Positions 21,153-29,716 of a stretch of 34,350 nucleotides of DNA are shown piece after piece. A program made the translations under genes and the position numbers. Position 1 is the first letter of the stretch; each line of letters opens with the position of its first letter. The DNA is from Ilyonectria destructans (Eukaryota > Ascomycota > Sordariomycetes > Hypocreales > Nectriaceae): positions 1-34,350 of the forward strand of contig JAHEWK010000056.1 of assembly GCA_020740775.1 (NCBI GenBank). Direction: 5' to 3'. A model generated the notes under the pieces. That model saw only the letters and a list, made by a program, of their open reading frames with translations. It searched no databases and was not told where the DNA came from.

Positions 21153-22347
21153 GAAGGGCAACCGATTTGAAGAAGTACTATCGGGATGAATCTGGCAGTG
21201 ATCTTAAACTGGGTGGTTTAATTTTATTGACCTTTTTCCAGCAGGGGTCCACGCATACTTATAGCTGGAACATCCCGCCAAGACTTGCGGCAGACTCTGA
21301 CCTCCATGCTTACAATACGCGTATGTTTATAAAAAGTACGGTGGCGATTTGCAGGTTTGGGTGCTTGCAAACAGTGGATAATATACGCGCTGGGGTGAGA
21401 CTTTTATGTGCCAGCAAACATCGGTTCAACCAAGTATCGCAGCGCGGTATGTATCAAATGCAGCCAAGCGATAAGCGACAGTAAAGATTGGATATTTTGG
21501 GGGAGGTGGCTATCGTGAGGCTTGCTCTGCATATGCATCTGGCATTTGTGGTGTTTGGAGACTTTCATAATTGGTGGCCTCGAGCAAGAAATGCGAATGT
21601 GCACAAAATCGGTTTCGTTTTACCGCCGTGGCGACCAATAAACTGCAGTGAAGATGAAAAAGTGGAATGGTTGACACATGCCGCTACGGGTATTTATGTC
21701 TGCATGGCGGTCAACAGCCGGCCAGTAGGGTCACCCGAAGTGAGGAAGACGCGTGGTGTGCTGGCTATCAGCTGGTTCAGAAGATGGAGCTGCGGCAGGC
21801 AAATCAGCTGTACGTGTATGAAGTGAGACAGCTTTCAGCAGGAACCCAGCTCTTTGGATTGAAGCTAGATCAGCCAGGAAAATTGATGTCGGAAATGGGC
21901 TTATACAGTCTCTTGCCTCAAGTTCAAACCACTATGTTGTCAGTCTTGTTTTGGTGAGAATGTGTCTCCGAACCCACGTTAAACTTCGATCGATGGTGAC
22001 TGAAGCAGATCGATCGCGGTACCACTGAGTCGGGAGGACCGATGACGCAAATATTACAACTCTTGGCGAACTGTTGGTGGACCTGGTATTTGTGCGTTAG
22101 GCGCCAGCCTGAAACTCCCTGCATGAAGGCGGACAATCATTGGGTGGATTGGATGTCTATGCACAATGCTATCAATATCATTTGGCTGGGATTCTTCCAT
22201 TATGTAAAAGAACTCCAGTAGGCTGGGTAACCATGCCGCACTGCATGTTCGGGGGCTGAATCGGAAGCGTGGGGATATGCATTTTGAAACCTGACGCTAT
22301 GACTCGTTCTTTTCTCCTCTAGATGACATGTACTGGTGCTAAATTTA
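21153..22347. other. Gene-poor region left of the transposon nest
   Basis: About 1.2 kb without a supported gene. Its left end would contain the promoter of the SUR7-like gene. The 112-codon frame at 21488-21826 (+) and others are domain-free and overlap each other. Confidence 0.4.
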
Positions 22348-22433
22348 TCAAGCCTGAAATGTTTCTGCGACAGCCTGGTTCAAGCCGTCCATGAAGCGCC
22401 TGGTGCAAGTACTCTCAATTGGCCCACCAAACC
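22348..22433 (-). pseudogene. C-terminal coding remnant abutting a transposon end
   Basis: Read on the minus strand, the DNA just outside the left terminal inverted repeat gives WFGGPIESTCTRRFMDG followed by LNQAVAETFQA and a stop at 22348-22350. It looks like the tail of a host gene cut by the insertion. The family is not recognised. The frame does not continue cleanly across the other side of the transposon, so this is uncertain. Confidence 0.25.
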
Positions 22434-22678
22434 ACAGTCGGTTGCAAAAAAACCGACAATACCCGGATCCACCTGAATTTCCACAATAACACCATAATCT
22501 TCAGCCAGCTTCCACAATATTAATTAAAGTTATAGAAAATTATAGACTAGATTAAATTGAAGCCTAGAAGCTAGAGAATATTAGGATTTATATTAATATT
22601 TTATATACTATCTATTTATATCTATAACTATCTATATCTATATAGATATTAAATTTATAATATTTTTAAATACCTTCT

Positions 22679-22827
22679 TGTAACAGGGATCGTGGCACTA
22701 GAGCCCTGTTGCAATGACCTAGCGTCTATAGCAGTTATCGCACTAAAGCTGTGCACACACACCTATTATATAGCGTGACGCTGCCGATAGAGGCCTGAAG
22801 GCCTCCCCGTACAGCTTCCACGTTACA
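22679..22827. mobile_element. Solo LTR, 149 bp, with 5-bp target duplication
   Basis: Begins TGTAACAGGG and ends CCACGTTACA, flanked on both sides by CTTCT (22674-22678 and 22828-22832). It matches the two LTRs at 23433 and 23936 but lacks 43 bp of their middle. The inner foldback GAGGCCTGAAGGCCTC keeps pairing, although its bases differ from the other copies. A perfect target duplication around a single LTR is the mark of LTR-LTR recombination after insertion. Confidence 0.85.
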
Positions 22828-23432
22828 CTTCTCTTTAATCTCAGCTTATAGCTTAATTGCAGTATTAATTAAAAGATCTAAAGAGGCAGTATTCTTTAGA
22901 AGGTCTTTAAGATAAGAATATTACTTATAGATCCACTCTTTTAGAGTTATCTATAGATTTTTAATAGAATTAAGATTAGATAAATAGAGTAGCTAAATTA
23001 GCAGAAAAACTCCCTCTCTTTTAGTATAGCTATATAACTACTCTTATATAAGATAGAATTTATAAGTAGGTTTATTATTATACTGAAATATTATTCTATT
23101 ATTAATAATTTCTAGAAAATAAATCTTTAGATATTTTAGAATAATATAGCTTAAGATATTACTATATTTAGCCTTAGAGTCTCTATCTAAAGAGATTAAA
23201 ATTATAGCTCTTTTAAGATAAAAAATACTAAAGAATATCTTAGATATCTTATTAGCTTCCAGTAGAATTATATATTCTTTTTTTTTTAAGTTTTTTACTC
23301 TTAAAAGCAGTTAGAAAAGTTATTATAAGACTAAAAGTCTAACTTATATATCTATAGAAAACCTACTTCTATTTTTTACTATTACTATAAGTAATTAAAA
23401 TTTTATTAAAAAAAATCTAAATATACTAAAAG

Positions 23433-23624
23433 TGTAACAGGGATCGTGGCACTAGAGCCCTATTACAATAACCTAGTGCGCACGGAGCAGCCAGTAGGCT
23501 GCTGCGGCAAAAGATCAAGCAATAATAGCAGTTATCGCACTAAAGCTGTACACACACACCTATTATATAGCATGACGCTGCCGATAGAGGCCCGAAGGGC
23601 CCCCCGTACAGCTTCCACGTTACA
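23433..23624. repeat. LTR, left copy
   Basis: 192 bp, TGTAACAGGG...CCACGTTACA. Relative to the right copy it carries several G-to-A changes in TpG context (for example CCCTATTACAATAA instead of CCCTGTTGCAATGA). It contains the foldback GGCCCGAAGGGCC. Confidence 0.88.
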
Positions 23625-23935
23625 ACTATCCCACCTCTAAGGGTAGCACGGCCTCGGGCTACAGATTATTTCATTCCTGCGCCGTAGCAATGTGGCCACT
23701 TAGGAGCCTGGTACCTCCAAGCTCTAGGATGCCAAATAGATAGAGACCCCCAAGGGACCGAGGGTGCAGGACCTATCTCTGCGAGTCTGCATCGCCGCAC
23801 TGTCGACAGCGACGCACTACAGCGCCGCCAGCCCTTGTAAGCCCTAGCCTGACGCAGTCACAAGGTTCGGCTGACCCTCTGGGTTCGAACTGCCAACCTC
23901 CCGCACAGCTAGGACCTGCGACTTGCTATTATAAT

Positions 23936-24127
23936 TGTAACAGGGATCGTGGCACTAGAGCCCTGTTGCAATGACCTAGTGCGCACGGAGCAGCCGGTAG
24001 GCTGCTGCGGCAAAAGATCAAGCAATAATAGCAGTTATCGCACTAAAGCTGTGCACATACACCTATTATATAGTGTGATGCTGCCGATAGAGGCCCGAAG
24101 GGCCCCCCGTATAGCTTCCACGTTACA
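23936..24127. repeat. LTR, right copy
   Basis: 192 bp, same ends as the left copy. Relative to it, this copy shows C-to-T changes in CpA or CpG context (CACATACAC, AGTGTGATG, GTATAGC). It is followed immediately by the AAAAG target duplication. Confidence 0.88.
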
Positions 24128-24868
24128 AAAAGCTTTTATCTTTATTAATATATTACTATATAAAATCCAGATACTTTTAGGCTATAGCTAGACTTAGAAA
24201 TAGCTATTAAAGAGAGAGGTAGTATTAGATACTCTATTTATATAGCTATTATATTAGAGTTATTTTATAATAATATAAACTAATCTTCTTAAGGATTTCT
24301 ATATATATAATAAAAGAGTTTTAATTAATAATTCTAAAGATATAATTTTTATTATAGGTTAATATAATAGTTAGATACTTAAAGTTAGGGTTTCTTTTTA
24401 TACTATTTTAATATTTATACCGCTAGATAATACTAAATATTATATATTTAGATATATCTTCTTCCTTAGCAATCTAATTAGCTAAGATATTAGAATTATA
24501 TTTATATATAATCTTAGTCCTCTTATAAGAACTGTAATAAGATTTAGCCCTGATATAAGGTATAATAATTAAGCTGTAATTAAGTGAAGTTGGTGATATC
24601 TGGTGGGATGTCTGTAATCGTAATCGCAAGAGCGGGGAAAATCGGTAAATTGTCGGTTTTTTTGCAACCCCACTGTAAACTCAGGCTCTGGAATTCCTTT
24701 TTATTTGTCACAGCGATCCGCGTACGGTTGGCTCAAGACCAAATGGATTTGTGTTTGTATTAATTATTAAAGCCAGCAAAATCACTCCACGCTCAACATT
24801 ACATCGCATGCAATCAAAAGCTACGCTGCATACATGAAAACATGTCTACCAACACTCGCTCTGTTTCC

Positions 24869-25878
24869 TCAACTCCAGTTATCAGTTGTTGTAGCCGGCT
24901 GACTTTTCTGGTTCCTCTTCATGATGGCGACACCGACGACAGCTACAATAAGGGATAGAATTCCAATAACGATACCCAGGATCTCCCCAACCTTGAGCCC
25001 ACTACCGCCTCCACCTCCATCTCCTGAGATAGTCTCGCGTACTGTCGCCATGGATGAAGTTGTCGTGGTAGAGATAGACTGACTTTGCGTGGGTCTTAGT
25101 GTTGTATTGGCTTCACCGTGACCTGCTGCACGACCCGTCGCTTGTCCTGTCGACGCCGCGGTCGAGCCCTGCGCCGACATCTCCACCGATGCTTCCGTTG
25201 AGGCTTCCGAGGCTGACGTAGAGGTTTCGGGGACTTCGGACGATGGCGCATGACTCTCCGTGACTTGATGTGCTAAAGTTCGCGTCTCAGCCTCTGAAGC
25301 CGGAATATCCAAATCGTAGGCGTTGCCAAGGTCATCAGACAAGCCAACAGAGCGACGCCAAATGCAAGCTGCAAAGGTCCTGAATCACTAGGCGCCGCTG
25401 AGGCGACCTCGTTCTGAACCATAGTAACGGTGACGTAGACAGTGGTTGCGAAAGCGGTGACAGTGAACGCACCTGTCGTCTCTAGAACGGTAGGCTCTAT
25501 GATTGACGTGTAACCCTTTTCAGAACAATACCCTTTCAGAACACTGACGGCTGTCGAGGCGTCGTCGAAGTTACTGCAGTACGACAAGACACCATCTTCT
25601 AAAATAGGAATCATGCTGCCAAGAGTAGATGCTCGGCAGGCACAGGCATTGGTCTTACACCCAACCACCTCGAAAATGTTCCCTGAGCAGGTGGTGAGCC
25701 AGCACTGCACGCAAGTTCGGAGGTCATTCCAATCGGGGTATTTGGTAATGTCGATTAGATTTGCATCGATCGCCTGGGCGTTGGTGGTTAGGATGAGGCT
25801 GGCCAAGAGCACGAAAAGTCCGACTGGCGGCAGGATTCGAGACAGATAGCCGTCTGCACGTTTCCAAAAATGCCGCAT
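24869..25878 (-). CDS. CFEM-type 8-Cys surface protein with membrane anchor, 304 aa, 2 exons
   Basis: The N terminus has a signal peptide (about residues 15-36, ending TTNAQA). Eight cysteines at 56, 59, 64, 74, 79, 81, 101 and 118, including ACAC, match the CFEM pattern; the Asp that ligates haem in some CFEM proteins appears to be replaced by Asn. After a TVYVTVTMVQ stretch, exon 1 (25878-25389) meets a phase-compatible intron (25294-25388, GTGATT...TTCAG, 95 nt) and exon 2 (25293-24869) supplies a Ser/Thr-rich stalk, a Gly-rich hinge, the span VGEILGIVIGILSLIVAVVG and a basic stop-transfer MKRNQK. If the intron is kept, the frame ends at 25273 as a 201-aa protein with a different hydrophobic tail. 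CFEM membrane proteins act in iron capture, adhesion or G-protein signalling; which applies is unknown. The exact junction is my inference. Confidence 0.75.
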
Positions 25879-27428
25879 TGTATGAGAGTTATCTCCAAGA
25901 GATTGAGCAGAAAGATGAAGCGCGTAGTACTTGTAGAAATGACCGTCAAGAGACGAGTAATACTCCCAGGAGGTGAGTGTGGGTCAGCAAGATGCGGGTG
26001 CTTAAGGAATATGGATGAAGGCGCGAAAGAAAAAGGAGTCGCTGCGGAAGACGTCGTTTATCATCCATTTTCAGCTGTTGGGATAAAAGAAGGCTGGAGC
26101 CCAACGTGGCTGGTCTAGAGCAGGCACCAGCCAGTTGCGAACTCATTGGTGTTTTTGAGGCGTTTTCCACCTTGCGTTGAGGCGTTTATACTCGCTGCGT
26201 ATTCGTCCAAGTCAAGCCTCTGGCCAATTTTGTGATAGAGAAAGCCTCAGCTGAAGTTCATGCCGGGTTTCGGGGCTGGATGGTGTCCTGATTTTGCCTA
26301 GGGCTACAAAGCGGGGATGTCTTAGTAGAATAAGTGTCTAAGAATTGGAGTGACCTTAAGACAGGACAGTCAATGGTATCTCTGGGAAGAGGCATTGCGG
26401 CTGGACCGTGTGGCGGGCGGTGAGTGGGATGGCCATTGAATGTCCGCCCTGTTCACGCACCATGCACATGTTTCATGCACAAAGATTGTGAAAATTGGTT
26501 CTGACCGGTGGATGAAGAAGGGGATTGAATTATACGTACGAAGTTATATGTGGGAGATCTCCAGCTTTTGTATTTCCCGAGCCGCCTCTCCCATGCCCAC
26601 CTCGTCATCCCCACCATCATGCCGCTTTACGGAGGCACTGCTCACGCGACTCAAAGTATACCCAGGCAAGTCGCCAAAAGGAGTATGGGCTGGGTGAGGT
26701 AGCTTGTGACTTCTCGTACACTTCGTATGCCACTATATACCGTGAGTAGACCTGCAAATGCCTTGTTCAATTTCGACGTATCTAGGCCCTTAATTGATTC
26801 ATCATTTGTGCGATGAGCTATGCTCGGCCCTAGAAAACATCATCGGATTATCTACTTGACAGTAACACAAGTTCTTGGGTATTCTGCTTATCCGCGCACA
26901 GTAGGTTCAATTTGCCGAAAGTAACGCCCGAGAGGTCCACTCAGAGAATGACCGAAAATGATATCCTCCATGTGTTACTTAGTGCTTAGGTCACGCCGCG
27001 TTCATCTGAGCCTAATGTTTAACTTTATTTCGCACGTTTTATGGCTTAATTCGGAGCGTTTTATCTCGGGCCGCGCGGGAAGCCACCAACCAGCATTACC
27101 ACATTTGCCAACAAAGCGCAGCCGCTATATTTTCACCCATTAGATTAAGAATGGAACGGAATATGCCGTGATTACGCCAAGGAAAACACTAGCGCTTATC
27201 ATTGAGCAAAAAACATACGGAAAATGATAGAGGCTCATTTATTTCCGGATGATCGGCTTACTTGGATTGCGACCCCGCACTCCAACAACTAGGCAGCAAT
27301 GCCTCAAGGCTAAGGCTGGTCTCATTTCTCATCCATTATAATGCCTCGATATTCGCTTCCTGCCAAAGCTAAACTCAATACACATATTGAAACAAATACA
27401 TGCAGCAGAGATATCTTTATCCCTAGAC
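25879..27428. other. Gene-poor region upstream of the CFEM-type gene
   Basis: About 1.5 kb without a supported gene. The left part would hold the promoter of the CFEM-type gene. Overlapping frames near 26440-26750 (+) and 25946-26170 (-) show no domain. Confidence 0.4.
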
Positions 27429-27623
27429 ATGATATGTCCTGTTTGCCAGAGCATTCTCAATCCCTCTCAGAAAGCGGTGGTCACCTCGATTCTACACGAG
27501 AAATTGAGGATTCACCATCCAACTCGCAGGAGCCTCAAGCGCTATGTTGAATTAGGATGTTATGTGTGCAATCGATTTTGGGCTAGCCTCCGGCCTGCTG
27601 ACCCCTTCCTAGTTACCCTATAG
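27429..27623 (+). pseudogene. N-terminal remnant of a HET-domain protein
   Basis: From ATG 27429 the frame gives MICPVCQSILNP...RRSLKRYVELGCYVCNRFWASL. This matches the conserved start of many fungal HET proteins: a CxxC pair, a His-rich helix, then GCxxCxRxW just before the HET domain. The frame stops at 27621-27623. A GTGAGT donor lies about ten bases further on, in another frame, so a small indel probably broke the gene. No HET core is found in the next kilobase. Intact HET proteins drive incompatibility cell death; this fragment could not. Confidence 0.5.
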
Positions 27624-28078
27624 TACTCCGGTGAGTCAATCCTTACACTTTCGAGGTAGTGTACCATAGTTACTGCGTTGCTACTGAATCGTTCAATAGT
27701 GAGTTGAGTAGGTCCCCTATTTCCCAATGCAGCTGTGAGCGATTATACCGCTAGTGTAGGCCTACGCTACCAAAATGTATACAAAGCTATGGAACCCCCA
27801 GTTGCTCAAACACCTTTCCTTCTCTCAAATCATATCATATAATACCAATTATGTCTGCGCAGTTTTAGTCTTGAAGCCCAATGGGTACCACTTTGCACGC
27901 TGATGAAGCAGGTTCGAGCCACGAGAACTCTCGCATAGCTTCGGGGAACATTCAGACAGTCGGGTGGGACTCAGCCCTCAGACACCTCTCCGAGGTAGTG
28001 CCAAGGTGTCTGTTGGCTGGGGTATTCGTCGGAGGATGATCCTTGCTCCGAACCAGGCCCATGGGAGCTCCATTTTGA
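27624..28078. other. Spacer between relics, nothing recognised
   Basis: No gene, repeat or HET-domain continuation is recognised in this stretch. Confidence 0.35.
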
Positions 28079-28309
28079 TCACGAGATATACCTTTTGAAC
28101 GATTTCCCATCCCAAGGGGGGACGACCACAGCGGGTCAGAATACCGATACCAGGCCCAGAAACCGACCTCCTACTTCCTATTCACCACCGCAATCACCAC
28201 AAGAGCCGAGTTTCAATCTGCCCTCAAGCTAGTGCAGGAAGTAATTGGGATAGACCGGAGACTGACCCCTGAACTTATCTGGTCGTACGAACTAGTACAC
28301 CAATGGTGA
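28079..28309 (+). pseudogene. Met-less open frame of 76 codons
   Basis: Between two stops the plus strand reads without ATG through SGSEYRYQAQKPTSYFLFTT, ITTRAEFQSALKLVQEVIGI and PELIWSYELVHQW. The composition is natural and suggests a helical real protein fragment. No family is recognised and no start is available, so it is either an internal exon or a relic. Confidence 0.3.
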
Positions 28310-28331
28310 GAGAGATGGGGTTGGTCACCAC

Positions 28332-28960
28332 TCAGTTCAGATGCGCTCGAATCCCCTCCTCCCTACTCACCGCCTCGAGAACCGATCCAACTTCCTTGGG
28401 CGCGTTGCTGGAGGAGATCCAGTCGGTGGTTGTGCTGTTCCAGCAGAGCTGCGTATCGCCAATCTCGATGTCGAACGCCGTCCTGTCTCTCCTCGTCCTC
28501 CACTCCCGCGCGCGACGCAGTCAAAGGTGCGGAAGTCGTAGTCCCCGAAATTGCATCGCACCCGCGGAAGCGAGAGAGGACGAGGGTCGAGAATCCAGCC
28601 GACGTAGGACACAAAGTCGGATCCGGCCCGCACGCGCATCTGTGTCCGGAGTTGAAAGTGCCGCCTCGACGCACGAGCGTCGGCCACGAGGCCCAATTTA
28701 CGTCGACGTCTGTCCTCTGCGCCAGAACCTTACAATCTCCTCATTCGCCGGGTTGGGAGTTTGAGATCATCCAGTTGTCCGCAAGAAGCAGCAGCAAGGA
28801 ATACATCTTCAGTAACGGTGATGTTATGCCCATGTCGGCCGAGAAGCAGTGCTATCACTTCGTTGCCATCACCCCCGTTCCCCGCTGCTGCTTTAACTAC
28901 CTCCTCCGTCATCGTGATCTCATCTCCTCGCCGGTCGAGAAACAGCTCCATCACAAGACG
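28332..28960 (-). pseudogene. Frameshifted relic including fungal NLR/ankyrin-type repeats
   Basis: The minus strand first reads VMELFLDRRGDEITMTEEVV, KAAAGNGGDGNEVIALLLGR and a further partial repeat, about 35 residues each, ending at 28730. This is the repeat type found in the sensor arm of fungal NACHT/NB-ARC (NLR-like) proteins. A second frame then adds NPANEEIVRFWRRGQT. Further downstream, two other frames give WILDPRPLSLPRVRCNFGDY and FDIEIGDTQLCWNS, which may belong to a different protein. At least two frame shifts break the block, and no NTPase domain is found nearby. Confidence 0.5.
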
Positions 28961-28991
28961 AGCGTCGTAACGGAAGTCGATCGACTGCTAG

Positions 28992-29279
28992 ATGTTGTCC
29001 AAGGGATCTTCGTCTTGCCATGGAGCTGTCACCCTTGGTGGATCTAGCGATCCCGCCGCCCAAGGCGACCAACCCCAGGACGAGCGATTAGTCGCCCAAA
29101 GCAAGACTCGTAACGATACCAACAGGGGCAGGACTAAGAAGACTCGCAGGAACGCAATGCATCCTACTCGCGGTTCGTCTACCACTGGACAAATTCAGGG
29201 CTCGCCCCTTATATTAGTAAACATACGAGGGCAACCACAGTGGAAACCGGACCCTATCGTGACCAGCGCCTCACTATAA
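28992..29279 (+). CDS. Weak hypothetical ORF, 95 aa, basic
   Basis: An ATG-to-stop frame rich in Arg, Gln, Ser and Thr (for example SKTRNDTNRGRTKKTRRNAM). No domain is recognised. It lies in the middle of decayed genes and is most likely chance or part of a relic. Confidence 0.18.
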   Translation: MLSKGSSSCHGAVTLGGSSDPAAQGDQPQDERLVAQSKTRNDTNRGRTKKTRRNAMHPTRGSSTTGQIQGSPLILVNIRGQPQWKPDPIVTSASL

Positions 29280-29305
29280 ATATATAAACTAGTACTAAGC
29301 CGTGT

Positions 29306-29716
29306 TTATGGTCGCCCGTACATTGATCGGTTCCAGTCTTGGCGCGCATTTTCAGCACGCTGATTCTGGTGCATGCGGTTATAGTCCCGCTGGTGCCAAT
29401 AGGATTGGTTATAGAGGTAGAGGTCGTATTCGGTGGGTTGTCCTAGTGGTAGGATAAGGGTGTACCGGCGGTAGCTGACGGGTGTACAAGGTCCACGCGG
29501 TGTCCGTCGCTGGGGTATTTGAGGCAGCCTTTTCTTCATCCAACTGTGCGAGGAGGGCGCTGGCAGAGGCTAGATTCCTGGCCTCCTTTCGACTTTTTCT
29601 AAATATTCTCCGCGCTCTGCCGGGCTCAAGCTTGAAGGTGGTCGAGGGATTGACGCCGTCTCACGACGATAAGTCTCGCCGTAAACTCGATAATAGGTGC
29701 TCGAGTACTCAATCAT
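29306..29716 (-). pseudogene. Broken reading frame, unknown family
   Basis: From ATG 29716 the minus strand reads MIEYSSTYYRVYGETYRRET and SLSPAERGEYLEKVERR, then stops. The natural continuation (EARNLASASALLAQLDEEKA) is in another frame, and the end (YDLYLYNQSYWHQRDYNRMH, stop at 29306) is back in the first frame. Each piece looks coding, so one gene with two compensating frame shifts or unseen introns is likely. A retroelement gag or an accessory gene are both possible. Confidence 0.35.

Larger units (their letters stand above)
23433..24127. mobile_element. Miniature LTR element (TRIM/SMART-like), 695 bp, with 5-bp target duplication
   Basis: Two 192-bp direct LTRs (23433-23624 and 23936-24127), both TG...CA with ends TGTAAC/GTTACA, enclose a 311-bp non-coding interior. 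AAAAG flanks the whole element on both sides (23428-23432 and 24128-24132). The interior is too small for gag-pol, so the element must be mobilised in trans. A purine-rich run (minus strand, AGAGGTGGGATAG beside the 23624 end) would be the polypurine tract if the element is read on the minus strand. No tRNA primer site was recognised. The LTRs differ at about ten positions, all transitions. Confidence 0.85.
22435..24675. mobile_element. RIP-degraded TIR element with nested LTR insertions
   Basis: Terminal inverted repeats of about 26-27 bp bound the region: left 22435-22460 and right 24649-24675, sharing GTTGCAAAAAAACCGACAAT exactly and CAGT at the outer tips, with one base of length difference. 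CAGT tips and a TA beside the right end suggest a Tc1/mariner (pogo/Fot1-like) DNA transposon; the left flank is CA, so the target duplication is imperfect. The interior is extremely AT-rich with stops everywhere, as RIP leaves. Two later insertions sit inside: a solo LTR and a miniature LTR element. Removing them leaves about 1.4 kb, so the element is internally deleted or non-autonomous. No transposase can be read. Confidence 0.7.

Noticed and set aside
23446..24191. Short ORFs repeated in the LTR copies (MALEPYYNN and MALEPCCND types)
   Set aside because: They come from reading the LTR DNA itself and decay differently in each copy, so they are not genes.
22500..24600. CRISPR-like or satellite array suspected from three similar blocks
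   Set aside because: The three blocks are LTRs of one element family, with 5-bp target duplications around the solo copy and the paired element.
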